IMG/VR virus record: IMGVR_UViG_3300025695_000014
Coordinates: 1-54,511 of that record
Reading direction: 5' to 3' (one strand)
Length of the DNA stretch: 54,511 nucleotides
From: a virus
Of the stretch, positions 13,634-22,452 are shown piece by piece; positions within the stretch are counted from its first letter, which is position 1; each line of letters begins with the position of its first letter. Both the position numbers and the translations under genes were made by a program. The notes beneath the pieces were generated by a model. The model was not told the DNA's origin. It ran no database searches and saw only the letters and a list, made by a program, of their open reading frames with translations.

Positions 13634-15670
13634 TTACGGAAATTCCGGTGCAGCCATCAGAGAATAATAATCATGTCCACCCATGCTTGAATGATACTGC
13701 ATCAGGGGATTCTTTTCAAAATCTTGAGCAAGAGGAGCGGTGGGTGTTGTATAAAACATTACGTCTTCGGGTAAGATAGGATCGAATTCGTATTCAGGGC
13801 TGGTTAGAATTTCAGCAGCCGAAAATATCTTTGATACGGCTCCGGGAACTCGTCCTTCTACAATTTCTGTAAGACGATCTGAAAGGTTTGTGGGTTCAAG
13901 ACCGTCGTACTGAAACATTCTGCTTCCGCTACCGCGAGAAGATCTTTGCTTCATGACAGCAGACAGGTCGTTGACGTTTTTAAAGTCGGGGCGATTAGTT
14001 GATGCTCGGTTTATTGCAGTTTGTCCAACAGCTACCATTGATTCTACGGGATCAGTGGCTGCAGTTGTTTCAACCAACGCAATAACAGCAAGACGTTCTT
14101 TGTCGGTTAAACTATCGATAAGCTGTTCGACAGAGGCTCTGTCTTTTTTGCTTTTTAAAAACTTGTTGAATTTCTTTTTGGTAGACTTAGGAAGGGGAAT
14201 GTCTGATTCGTAGGGAATTTCTTCTCCCACATCACCTACCAAGTCTCCGTCTGCGTAGCCATTAATAAAGCCGCCTTGTGCTGCTTGCTGCTGACGCTCT
14301 CCAACTTCTCGTTTTCCACGATTATTGATTTTACGAAGACGATCAAGACCGATGATTTTCACAAGAGCAGGTGGTACAACGACTTCGCCTTTTGAAAGGG
14401 CGACATCCACATTCTCTTCATCTATTGTAGGATCTCCGCGACCAATGTCAAGTCCTTTTTCTCGTGCGGTAGCGTATGCCTTAAGAACCATGTTGCGAAT
14501 GTCATCTGATCCAGCAAATTCTACGGCAGGAGCGTTAATAACAAATGAGCCTTCTTGGACTTGTCCGTTTTCAGTGTCGGCTACTGTTTGGGTAGGTGTA
14601 AACTGTTCGGGTGGACCATCGACAAATCCGGCTTGACCCGGATTAAGAGCTAGATCCCCATTTGCCATGCCAACAAGGCCTCCTCTGTTAAAACCAGAAG
14701 GATTTCCTGATGGGGATACGCCAGCGACACCTACACCGGATGAACTACCTGACGAGCTGCCGGACGAACTACTTGACGAACCCCCAGCTTCTCCCGGGTG
14801 AGAGCCTGTGCCAAAAGTTCCGCCTTGACTTCCAATCACACTTCCTGTGCCTCTTCCCGGTTCTGCATAAGCGTACGCCATAACATCTTCTACAGCCATC
14901 TGGGCTTCTTCAGACATCATTATGTTTTGCATAATGTTAGATTGTATTGGAGCGTTATATGGATTTTGTTGAAGGTACTGTAAAACTGCTTTTTTTACCG
15001 TATGGTACGGCATCTGTTGGCCTGTTACGGGATCAGTTAAATTTCCATATAGCTTTCCGTTAACAACAGCAACGTTCATGCCGTTTACAGAAACAACTCC
15101 GTTTTCTGTGTTGCTGATGTTAATTGAATTTGTTGTAGCTTGCTCTTGCTTGTTTTGCATAAACGAACCCATAGCCGACGCTACTACTCCAAGACCTCCC
15201 GCCCCCATCATACCCATAAAACCGGGGGGAGAATCACTTACAAGACCTGTGTTGGGATTTACAGAGGTAGCAAGACCTATTTGACCAGCAAGAAGATCCC
15301 CATACGTTGAAGGACTCATAATAGACGCATTTTCAATTGCCATCGATTCTGCTGTCTGGGCTGCTGTAGCAACATTGGCAGGACCAATATTAAGTCCTCC
15401 TTGAGTGCCGCCACTTATTGTCGTACCTGTTCCCGATTGAGTATCTCTGCCTCCGCCTCCTGAAGGTGTGGAAGGTGCAGAAGGAGAAGAAGCTGTTGGT
15501 GCGGCGGGGGGCATTGGAAAAGCCTGTTGAACAAACTGTGTTGGAGTAGGAGCAGAGGGAGCAACCATAGCTCCTGCCATTGCAGCAAACGGTGAAACCC
15601 TGTTAACGACGTACGGAGCCATATTGTACCCTACCGATCCGTACATCATGTTGTATAAATAACTACTCAT
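13634..15670 (-). CDS. Large virion protein with C-terminal SleB-like hydrolase domain (678 aa)
   Basis: Residues 1-320 are low-complexity (Pro/Ser/Gly, including a Ser/Gly run near 297-315). Residues about 320-480 hold an 'RGG.V.…NADLALNPGQ' region and the 'INAPAVEFAGSDDIRNMVLKA' segment seen in large marine-phage structural proteins. Residues about 515-678 resemble the SleB/CwlJ cell-wall hydrolase family ('AVIALVETTAATDP', 'VAVGQTAINRAST'). The Glu expected in the YAE position of SleB is shifted (VETTA), so activity is uncertain. The likely role is a virion-associated wall-degrading protein. It sits between portal and scaffold, and its ATG overlaps the previous stop. Confidence 0.75.
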   Translation of the reverse strand: MSSYLYNMMYGSVGYNMAPYVVNRVSPFAAMAGAMVAPSAPTPTQFVQQAFPMPPAAPTASSPSAPSTPSGGGGRDTQSGTGTTISGGTQGGLNIGPANVATAAQTAESMAIENASIMSPSTYGDLLAGQIGLATSVNPNTGLVSDSPPGFMGMMGAGGLGVVASAMGSFMQNKQEQATTNSINISNTENGVVSVNGMNVAVVNGKLYGNLTDPVTGQQMPYHTVKKAVLQYLQQNPYNAPIQSNIMQNIMMSEEAQMAVEDVMAYAYAEPGRGTGSVIGSQGGTFGTGSHPGEAGGSSSSSSGSSSGSSSGVGVAGVSPSGNPSGFNRGGLVGMANGDLALNPGQAGFVDGPPEQFTPTQTVADTENGQVQEGSFVINAPAVEFAGSDDIRNMVLKAYATAREKGLDIGRGDPTIDEENVDVALSKGEVVVPPALVKIIGLDRLRKINNRGKREVGERQQQAAQGGFINGYADGDLVGDVGEEIPYESDIPLPKSTKKKFNKFLKSKKDRASVEQLIDSLTDKERLAVIALVETTAATDPVESMVAVGQTAINRASTNRPDFKNVNDLSAVMKQRSSRGSGSRMFQYDGLEPTNLSDRLTEIVEGRVPGAVSKIFSAAEILTSPEYEFDPILPEDVMFYTTPTAPLAQDFEKNPLMQYHSSMGGHDYYSLMAAPEFP

Positions 15671-15899
15671 CTGATTCCTTCATAGCCATCGCTGCGTTAA
15701 AGTCGTCTTTAAGACCCTTAAGTTTCTCCAGTGAAGTTATCTTCCCCTGCAACCGGAACACTTCCAGTTCCGATTGTGCCGCCACCAACCCCCGAAGCGT
15801 CATCTGGATTTGCTCCCGGAGGTACTCCTCCAGACTCTCCCATGCTTCCTTGTTCGTTACCAGAGGGCTGACCTTGCTGGCTTGCTTCCTGTTGAGCAT
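15663..15899 (-). CDS. Small helical protein overlapping portal 3' end (78 aa)
   Basis: This 78-residue frame overlaps the portal gene by 182 bases in another reading frame and ends 8 bases inside the next gene. Its sequence (LEEYLREQIQMTLRGLVAAQ, then …LEVFRLQGKITSLEKLKGL) looks like a genuine amphipathic helical protein. The overlapped portal part is low-complexity Gly/Ser/Pro, as if the portal tail had adapted to the inner gene. Short helical proteins coded just after the portal are common in marine podoviruses. The function is unknown. Confidence 0.75.
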   Translation of the reverse strand: MLNRKQASKVSPLVTNKEAWESLEEYLREQIQMTLRGLVAAQSELEVFRLQGKITSLEKLKGLKDDFNAAMAMKESDE

Positions 15900-17826
15900 T
15901 TGCTAATCCTTTCAACATCTCTGCAAAAATCTGGGCTTCGCTAACGTCGTTTACCAAACTGTCGGGATCGATATCCTGTGCAATTGCCAGTTCTCGCATC
16001 AAGTTCGGTATTTTAATGAACGGAGCTAACATAGGGTTGCTGACTGTTTGCAACAGGGTGGTAAGACGTTGGGTACGCACCTCTTTTTGCATAACGGCGG
16101 CAACACCGCGAGGTTTGATCTCCAAATCCCCCTCAATCTCAGGGGAGTCTTCGTTAAATTGCATGTTCCATTGAAATAGCGATTCACCAAGAGGCTTTAA
16201 CAAATGATCGTCAATGTTCTTAATGACCGTTTTAAGAGACAGACTAGCCCCACCAAGAAGCATCGATAGCCCTGCAGCAGTACGTCCTGTACCTGTTACG
16301 CCTGTTTGACCGTGCATAATTGACGGCAGACCTGTTTCTTCGTCAGCTAGTTGGCGACTGATCTGATACATCTGGATGTTTTCACCAGCCGTGTTTGGAA
16401 ACTTGAGACCGTTGATTGCTGTTCCGGTAACACCTGACTGACGTCTGAAAATCTTACCCGGAAAGATATCCATGTTTTGACCCGGCACAAGGCTGGCTTC
16501 ATCAACATCAAACACAAGATTACCCGCAAGAGCGAGGTTATCGATAGCCATCCGAACGTGACCGTTCATAAGCATTTGGGCATCTTCCATGTTTTCGGCT
16601 ACACCAACGCCCCAAATCTGGTACGGATTAATCTCGTAAGGAAAGATTTGATACGGAATACGGTACGGGGTAAATGGGTTAATCACGCACCGAAGAATCT
16701 CGTTGCCACACACCCACACGTTTACTTGAACCTGATCCAGTTCGTCGATGTTATCTCCAATATCCATTCCAACTTCTTGGGCAAACTTTGCGTCAAGAAC
16801 CCCCCAATACTCAAGAACCTCAAAGCGGTTCTCTTGGTAGTAAGATTCAGTTTCGTCTTCACGGATAGTGTCTTCGTAGTATTTGTCTTCGTAGTTTGAC
16901 CCTTTTGCAATAACGTTTTCAATTGCATCTTTGTAAAAATAAGGGTGGCTAAGAAGGTTACGAAGTTGTTGGCGATTCATGCGATGGCGTTGAATAACGT
17001 ATTCGCAATCTTCCATCGATGTAGCGGATGGATCCGGATGAAAGTCCCAAACAGATACGTGTTCGATGCGAGGAACAATCTTTTCGTACGGCATATACTG
17101 CCGACCCATCTCTGTTTTTTCCCACTTGTGGATTCGCTTGTAGTAGTTGAACGGTCCTTTGATGATGCCAGATCCAAGCAAGGCGGATTCAAAGATAGCA
17201 TTGCGAAGGACGTTAACTGCACTGGTATCAAGCAACTGGTCGTGAATTTGCTTTTCCATGTTTAGAGCAGCCTTTTGAGCCGGACTAATCTGAGGCTCAC
17301 CCATAAGAGATGGACCTTCTGCAAGAGGCATACCATTGTATCGATTTTGCATACCCCCAAGAAAATCCAGCGGAGTTGCTTGAGTTGCTCCGGGCGGAAG
17401 ATTTCTTCCATCCCCCGGAAATCCGTACATATCCGTCGGTTCTTGATTTACAATGTCATCAAGGGGTGTGCGAAGATGAGCAAACTCGGCTATTCCTTCC
17501 GGAACAGGGGTTGACTCCACAACAATGGGAAACTTTTTGTTTGAAAACAGAATGTCAACAATTTGCCCGTACGCAGCCAGCACTTTAGTTTTGGTAATTT
17601 TAATAAATACCTTTGACTTTTCAGATTCACGATATTGAGTCGTTGAATCGTAGATGCCGCGAAAGTTTTTGTACGCCTTCAACCAACGCTGCTCGTAAGC
17701 ATAGCGTCCGTTTTCAGAGTCTTCGAACTTCTTTTTGATGTGTTCTGCCAGAGCTGGCATCGCTTCGCTGGGTTCGTAAACTACAACGGGCGTGTCATCT
17801 GCTGGTTCAAGGAAATTATCAGACAT
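15718..17826 (-). CDS. Portal protein (702 aa)
   Basis: Forms the dodecameric ring through which DNA enters and leaves the head. Family signs are the helical N-terminus with 'YEQRWLKAYKNFRGIY' at about 43-58, the wing region with 'GIIKGPFNYYKRI' and 'VWDFHPDPSATSMEDCEYVI', and the 'GTGRTAAGLSMLLGGASLSL' crown/stem region. This architecture is that of large podovirus portals (P22 gp1 / HMO-2011 type, about 700 residues). The last 50 residues are Gly/Pro/Ser-rich. It follows terminase and the recombinase-like gene. Confidence 0.92.
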   Translation of the reverse strand: MSDNFLEPADDTPVVVYEPSEAMPALAEHIKKKFEDSENGRYAYEQRWLKAYKNFRGIYDSTTQYRESEKSKVFIKITKTKVLAAYGQIVDILFSNKKFPIVVESTPVPEGIAEFAHLRTPLDDIVNQEPTDMYGFPGDGRNLPPGATQATPLDFLGGMQNRYNGMPLAEGPSLMGEPQISPAQKAALNMEKQIHDQLLDTSAVNVLRNAIFESALLGSGIIKGPFNYYKRIHKWEKTEMGRQYMPYEKIVPRIEHVSVWDFHPDPSATSMEDCEYVIQRHRMNRQQLRNLLSHPYFYKDAIENVIAKGSNYEDKYYEDTIREDETESYYQENRFEVLEYWGVLDAKFAQEVGMDIGDNIDELDQVQVNVWVCGNEILRCVINPFTPYRIPYQIFPYEINPYQIWGVGVAENMEDAQMLMNGHVRMAIDNLALAGNLVFDVDEASLVPGQNMDIFPGKIFRRQSGVTGTAINGLKFPNTAGENIQMYQISRQLADEETGLPSIMHGQTGVTGTGRTAAGLSMLLGGASLSLKTVIKNIDDHLLKPLGESLFQWNMQFNEDSPEIEGDLEIKPRGVAAVMQKEVRTQRLTTLLQTVSNPMLAPFIKIPNLMRELAIAQDIDPDSLVNDVSEAQIFAEMLKGLANAQQEASQQGQPSGNEQGSMGESGGVPPGANPDDASGVGGGTIGTGSVPVAGEDNFTGET

Positions 17827-17851
17827 TGTAATCTTTCAAGAAAGTTAAGAT

Positions 17852-18070
17852 CTAGTAGTCGCGTTCTTCAGCCATTTTCATGACGGATGGATCAACAGCC
17901 TTTTTGGTCATCTTTTTTGGCATGTCTTCCGTAAGAACAGCAGTCTTAGCACGAGTATCGAACTCAAGACCTTCACGGTACAATTTGCTTTCGCCCATGT
18001 TTGCATCAACGGATGTTTTGTCAGCGTTCATGATGTAAGCTGCACCATAATTATAGTTGTTCATTGGCAT
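17852..18070 (-). CDS. Small hypothetical protein before portal (72 aa)
   Basis: A 72-residue hydrophilic protein beginning MPMNNYNYGAAYIMNADKTS and ending VDPSVMKMAEERDY. It has a good start (GGGAGCAAA upstream) and sits alone between the recombinase-like gene and the portal gene with short gaps on both sides. No domain is recognised. It may be a small structural or assembly factor, since it lies in the packaging and head run. Confidence 0.65.
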   Translation of the reverse strand: MPMNNYNYGAAYIMNADKTSVDANMGESKLYREGLEFDTRAKTAVLTEDMPKKMTKKAVDPSVMKMAEERDY

Positions 18071-18097
18071 TGTTTTTTGCTCCCTTAGAATAGGTTG

Positions 18098-19825
18098 TTA
18101 GTTAAGACTAAATCCCCCGCCCATGCCTAACAATCCTTGCAACTGCTGTTGGATTGTTGCACCTTCGGGGTATTCTGGTTGTGGGCTTTCCATCAGTTCT
18201 TGCATTTGGCTGCCCACTTCACCAACTGCTCCTTCCATCATCTGAATATCACTAGGGGTAACTGGAAGCAAAGTTTCTCCTGCTCCTCGCAGTAGGGATT
18301 CTTCCATAGAAGCTCCTTCCAAACGTGCTGCCTGTGCTTCCATAACCCCACCAACGACCGGAACTTGTTTAAGAACAGTAGTACCCGCCGCAAGTATGCC
18401 AAGACCAAGTTTGGTTGGTTTACCCATCTGAACAAGTTCGTCAAACAGGGATGCGCCGCTTTCAACCTTGATATCTTTTTTAGCTGTTCGTCTTGCTTCG
18501 GTCCTTGCGGCTTGGACTGCTGCTTCTTGTTGTGCGCGAAAGATGTCAATTTCTGCTTGGACAGCAATGCCCTTTTTTACAACTTCAGGATCAATGTTAG
18601 CAAGTTGAGCGTACTTTTCAGCCTCTTCGACCGTACCTGCCGCCATAAGTTTTTTAAATTCTTGATCTCCTAGTGCAGCCCTTTGTTCTTCGGACATAGC
18701 ACTATAGATGTTGAATCCTGCAAGTCCTGATCCGGCAAAACCTGTCGAACTAAACTGGGTAGGGTCCGAAAGAAGAAGAGGAATATCTTTTGTAGGGCGA
18801 GATCCTGCGTAGTTTGTCGCAAGAATGGATGTGTCTTTGTGGCCCATCGCACCTTGTACAATCTCAGCAGGAACGTTGAACTCGTCAAGAAGATACTTTG
18901 GTACGATAGAGCGAATAGCAGACTTTGTCGTAACAGGCTTTTGTGTGAGCGTTACAGACCCGTCCGGTCCAATTACTTTTACATCCGCTAAAGGAAGTAC
19001 ATCGCTGTATTGCTCAAGACTTGGAGAAATGTATTTGTTAAAAGCTGCGTCAAGTTCAGACTCCGTTACATTAAACACCATGTCTGTGGTTGACGTGTTG
19101 TAACTGTTGATGATTGCCCGTCCTTCGGGACTGTTGACAGAGAATGTTAATTCTGGACGAAACTTTTTATCTTTTGATCCCTTTGGAGGTTTCTTACCTT
19201 TAATTGTAACTTCTGTGTCGGTGATCTTGACTTCACTTTTTTTGAGGTTCACAAGTTGAGCAGGACGATTTGCTGTTGACTTGTGATACAGCATCAAGTC
19301 AGCAACGGGTTGACCAAACTCGTCAGCAATCTTGGGAAGATTGGTGTTGTAAATAGCGTCAAGGTCGGCTTTGGAAAGTAAACCTTGCATAGGACGTTCT
19401 TGAGCAAGACCAGTACGCTGTGTGCCGCCCAAACCAATCGACTTAGCCAGACCTTCACCCCCTGCAAGAAGAGGATAACGTAACTGTTCTAAGCCATCTT
19501 CAGCAGGTTCAAGAATTGTCCGAAGATTGTATTTTGTCATCACAGGATCAAGAGCTGCCTCAAGAGCCTGAAGGTTGCCAAAGCGATTTGACATGTCGGG
19601 GCTAAGTTCCCGATTAAACAATCCCAAGTTTGCTGTATCCTTGAGATCTGAAAGGGGCATGTTTATATCCAAGCCCATATTCTTAAACCCAGAGCGAAGT
19701 GCTTTGATACGTTTACGTGCGCTATCTGTTGGGTTGCCATACGTTAGAGCGTACGAAATCGCCTCTTCTACGGTAAGAGTACCCGCCTGTGCTTTTTTAC
19801 CAAATTCTATTGCATCGATAGCCAT
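18098..19825 (-). CDS. Tyrosine-recombinase-like protein with extra C-terminal region (575 aa)
   Basis: Residues about 1-105 resemble a SAM-like core-binding domain. Residues about 165-345 carry the tyrosine recombinase pattern: Arg187 in 'STANRPAQLVNLKKSEV', Lys in a beta hairpin (209-212), Arg305 in the 'xxxR' box (Ser302 where His is usual), His329 in 'VQGAMGHKDTSILATNYAG' and the candidate nucleophile Tyr339. Residues 345-575 are additional, with Ala-rich helices and a hydrophobic stretch (473-496), unlike normal integrases of about 350-400 residues. It begins in a 1-bp overlap with terL and is read with the packaging genes. Possible roles are DNA resolution or integration, or a catalytically altered packaging/virion protein. 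Confidence 0.7.
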   Translation of the reverse strand: MAIDAIEFGKKAQAGTLTVEEAISYALTYGNPTDSARKRIKALRSGFKNMGLDINMPLSDLKDTANLGLFNRELSPDMSNRFGNLQALEAALDPVMTKYNLRTILEPAEDGLEQLRYPLLAGGEGLAKSIGLGGTQRTGLAQERPMQGLLSKADLDAIYNTNLPKIADEFGQPVADLMLYHKSTANRPAQLVNLKKSEVKITDTEVTIKGKKPPKGSKDKKFRPELTFSVNSPEGRAIINSYNTSTTDMVFNVTESELDAAFNKYISPSLEQYSDVLPLADVKVIGPDGSVTLTQKPVTTKSAIRSIVPKYLLDEFNVPAEIVQGAMGHKDTSILATNYAGSRPTKDIPLLLSDPTQFSSTGFAGSGLAGFNIYSAMSEEQRAALGDQEFKKLMAAGTVEEAEKYAQLANIDPEVVKKGIAVQAEIDIFRAQQEAAVQAARTEARRTAKKDIKVESGASLFDELVQMGKPTKLGLGILAAGTTVLKQVPVVGGVMEAQAARLEGASMEESLLRGAGETLLPVTPSDIQMMEGAVGEVGSQMQELMESPQPEYPEGATIQQQLQGLLGMGGGFSLN

Positions 19826-21522
19826 CAGTAACCAAATACTTCATCTTGAACTTGGTGAACGTGATTCTTAATTGCACCAAGTTGTTTGTGGATGGATGCG
19901 TACCCGCTGGTACGTGTCATTAGCATGTAGCGAAGTGCGTCGTATGCGTGATCTTCTGACTTTGTATCAACGTCTTCGCTGTTGCTTTTAGATAACGGAA
20001 TACCTGCCATTTGTTTGATAACGTTTTGGCAGTTTGAAAAAATACGTAGGCGAGGTTCGTTTGTGTACGGATCGTTTGCAAGGCGACGGTGTATTTCCAT
20101 CTTACCTTGTAGCCTGTTACGGTCGGAGGGTGTCCAACGAACACCTGCTCTCATCATTGTTTCGGCAATTGACGGACCAAACCCCGTTTTGTTCCAACAC
20201 GACGAGTCAAGCACGGTGTAATGGGGTTGAGGGTCAAGTTGCTCTACTTCCATTATTTTATCAGCAAGTTCTTCTGCTGTCAAGTGCTTTACATAAAGTT
20301 CTCGATACACCCAAATATTGTTGTCCCAATCAATAGCACCCCATAGCACACACGAAGGACTCGCGTATCCGTAGTCGGCTGCACGAATGCGGGGCCAATT
20401 GGTCGGAAGATCGAAAGGTTCAACAACGTGTCTACTCCGTGAAAATTCGGGAAAGGCTGCTCCCTCTGCCACATCCCAATCCCCTTCGAGAAGCCGCTTT
20501 CGTTCGACTTCTGGGAGCGACCTCAACATGGCCTCGTATTGACCGTCTGCCATGAGGAAGGGGTTGTCGGTTAACCGTGCCGGAACAAACTTGCGAAAGA
20601 ACAACGGCTCACCTGCTTTTTCGTGACCGTGGGGCCACACAAAGGGTTTTCCGGTATCAATGTCGAACGCAACGTAGCGTTTGTTTGGCTCAATACCGTC
20701 GATGTAGGTTTTCTTTACCCACCACCCTCCGACACCGCCGGGGTTGGCTGTGCAACGCATGTACAAGTGCTGTTGCAACTCCGGATCTGTCGAACGAAGA
20801 CGAGAACGGAGATAATCCCACACGTACGGCGTTGGATATTGGGTTATTTCGTCGATACCAATCCAGTTAAAGGCTTGACCCTGAAAACGGGTAACATCCT
20901 TGTCTTTATCAAGGTAGGTAAACCAAATTGTTGCGCCCGACGGAAAAACCCACGTAGATTTTGATTCACGAAACTTTGCACCGGGAAAGGCTTTGGGGTA
21001 TAACTGACGAGATTTGTCAATTAGTTCGGTAAGCTCATCCAAAGTACGCCTAAGAAGAAGCCCACGATGATTGGGATTGTGACAATAACGTAGGGGATCA
21101 GCAAGTAAAGCAAATGATTTACCACCCCCTGCGGCTCCTCCGTATAAAACGTCTCGTTCGTTTGCACTAAGGAAGTCTTCTTGGGGACCGGGGTTGGGTT
21201 GAAATACAATTTCGCTTTCACCAACAAGTTCGCTAACTGCTGGCGGTAATAAATCGAGGTCAGACTGTTCCAACACCCGTGAACCAGTACCGTTAATAGC
21301 TTTTTCAACTTTACTTGCAGTCTGTTCAAGTTTTCTTGCATAGCGACGCTTATCCTCTGCTGCTTTGGTGGTCTTTTCGGCTCGTTTCTTTGCAGCACGG
21401 ACTCTTTTTTGAGTTTCACGCCTTGCTCGCTCCGCACGAGATATGTTGTACGAGGCTTTGGGGGCGTTGGGGTCTTTTTTTGGTCTACCGCGACGCTTTG
21501 GCTGGGTATCGTCACCCATCAA
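19825..21522 (-). CDS. terL: Terminase large subunit (565 aa)
   Basis: ATP-driven packaging motor plus nuclease. Walker A is GGAAGGGKS (residues 128-136), Walker B WIGIDE (219-224), and the coupling motif is CTANPGG (about 256-262). RNase H-type nuclease acidic residues are Asp382 (AADYGYASP), Asp438 (VLDSS) and Asp527 (HAYDALRY). Unusually, the N-terminal 80 residues are a Lys/Arg-rich extension with RRGRPKKDP, an AT-hook-like motif, suggesting extra DNA binding. It overlaps terS by 11 bp, the usual arrangement. Confidence 0.96.
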   Translation of the reverse strand: MMGDDTQPKRRGRPKKDPNAPKASYNISRAERARRETQKRVRAAKKRAEKTTKAAEDKRRYARKLEQTASKVEKAINGTGSRVLEQSDLDLLPPAVSELVGESEIVFQPNPGPQEDFLSANERDVLYGGAAGGGKSFALLADPLRYCHNPNHRGLLLRRTLDELTELIDKSRQLYPKAFPGAKFRESKSTWVFPSGATIWFTYLDKDKDVTRFQGQAFNWIGIDEITQYPTPYVWDYLRSRLRSTDPELQQHLYMRCTANPGGVGGWWVKKTYIDGIEPNKRYVAFDIDTGKPFVWPHGHEKAGEPLFFRKFVPARLTDNPFLMADGQYEAMLRSLPEVERKRLLEGDWDVAEGAAFPEFSRSRHVVEPFDLPTNWPRIRAADYGYASPSCVLWGAIDWDNNIWVYRELYVKHLTAEELADKIMEVEQLDPQPHYTVLDSSCWNKTGFGPSIAETMMRAGVRWTPSDRNRLQGKMEIHRRLANDPYTNEPRLRIFSNCQNVIKQMAGIPLSKSNSEDVDTKSEDHAYDALRYMLMTRTSGYASIHKQLGAIKNHVHQVQDEVFGY

Positions 21523-21931
21523 TAATTACTCCGCTGTCAGTGTCGTCACTATCTTTGGGTGGTAACAGGACAACACCGTGTACTGCTTGGACGTTGTGGT
21601 TGATTGTTTCTTGCTTTGCAAGTCCAACCCTGTTTAAAAGCGATTCTGCGGCTCTGAAGCGCAGTTCGTCTCCTCTTTCGGGTAGAGGGTTATCAATTGT
21701 GTTAACAAGGCGTGTAGCGGCTCTGAGGGCGTTTGTAGCAAGAAGGGATTTTGTTCGTTCGACGATCTCTTCGGCAAGGGTGTTCTTTAACCAACCGATT
21801 GATCCTCGTGAATATCCGGCGTCGAGAGCAGCAGCAGTCACATTCCCCCCGTTTTCAAACAACAGGGAAAGGAATTGTTGCTGTTGGTCTGTCAATTCCC
21901 GTTCTTTTTTTTGTTGGGGTAGCAGATTCAT
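21512..21931 (-). CDS. terS: Terminase small subunit (139 aa)
   Basis: A 139-residue helical protein with an N-terminal helix-turn-helix ('FENGGNVTAAALDAGYSRGS', about residues 26-45) and a central oligomerisation region, as in Terminase_2-type small subunits. It recognises the packaging site and hands DNA to the large subunit coded next, overlapping by 11 bp. It is the second gene behind the promoter at 22254-22282. Small subunits often bind DNA close to their own gene, so the gene-poor region just upstream is a candidate packaging site. Confidence 0.85.
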   Translation of the reverse strand: MNLLPQQKKERELTDQQQQFLSLLFENGGNVTAAALDAGYSRGSIGWLKNTLAEEIVERTKSLLATNALRAATRLVNTIDNPLPERGDELRFRAAESLLNRVGLAKQETINHNVQAVHGVVLLPPKDSDDTDSGVIIDG

Positions 21932-21934
21932 TGG

Positions 21935-22129
21935 TTATATCGAGGGTTGTTGCTCACATCTGTACCGAACAACTGTCCATCCCGGAGTGTCTATCGGTAT
22001 GTCGTGGGCAAGTTGCGTTACACGGGCCTCGCACAGTTCCATTGTTGGGTACAGATTGATTGGATCTGTCGCAACAAGGCACGTGTCGGGGTTGATAAGT
22101 GAGCAAACAAGTATAAAAACCTTGTACAA
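21935..22129 (-). CDS. Small Cys-containing protein with hydrophobic N-terminus (64 aa)
   Basis: Starts with TTG (22127-22129), giving YKVFILVCSLINPDTC…, and ends …GWTVVRYRCEQQPSI, three bases before terS. The pattern of a hydrophobic N-terminus, paired Cys and a C-terminal 'GW.V.R.RC' is shared by many small exported proteins in marine phages. GGAG lies 10 bases before the TTG, which is acceptable but weak. It may be a small periplasmic or membrane protein; the function is unknown. Confidence 0.65.
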   Translation of the reverse strand: MYKVFILVCSLINPDTCLVATDPINLYPTMELCEARVTQLAHDIPIDTPGWTVVRYRCEQQPSI

Positions 22130-22246
22130 AGGGGGTTTGCTCCGTTAAAGTAGGGGAATGTTGCACATGTTTAGCCAGTCACAACGCCTTTTTTAAGTTT
22201 ATCGAGGGTATGATCGTGGTTGTGTGCTAACAAAAATGCAACGTTC

Positions 22247-22282
22247 ACTTGTTATTGTATGTTTTTGAACGGGTTGTGTCAA
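22247..22282 (-). promoter_or_regulatory. Sigma70 promoter for terminase/head operon
   Basis: Minus-strand TTGACA (22277-22282), 17-base spacer, TACAAT (22254-22259); predicted start near 22247, giving a leader of about 118 bases before the 64-residue gene. It diverges from the plus-strand promoter at 22354-22382, which has the same -35, -10 and spacing. Confidence 0.78.
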
Positions 22283-22353
22283 GGGGTTAATTTAAAAAAG
22301 GTAAAATCGGGAAAAAAAATAAAATTTGGCTACCCTGTTTCTTACTTTTTTTG

Positions 22354-22389
22354 TTGACAACAGCGAATTTGACCAGTACAATAGAGCAT
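22354..22389 (+). promoter_or_regulatory. Sigma70 promoter of a candidate small RNA gene
   Basis: Plus-strand TTGACA (22354-22359), 17-base spacer, TACAAT (22377-22382); predicted start near 22389. No plus-strand gene follows for nearly 6 kb. A strong intrinsic terminator lies 64 bases after the predicted start. Confidence 0.78.
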
Positions 22390-22426
22390 ACCCTGCCGGG
22401 AATACACCCTATACCACCCCCCTTGC

Positions 22427-22447
22427 CTACATAACCTGTTGCAAACA
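22427..22447. repeat. 21-bp direct repeat, copy 1
   Basis: CTACATAACCTGTTGCAAACA occurs here and at 22497-22517, 70 bp apart, flanking the plus-strand terminator. A shorter relative, GTTGCAAACA, recurs at about 22854-22863. Confidence 0.9.
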
Positions 22448-22452
22448 GGGAT

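Noticed and set aside
21315-22148. 277-residue plus-strand ORF opposite the terminase small subunit
   Set aside because: It is antisense to terS and the terL start, has no ribosome-binding site, and its composition is that of a shadow frame.
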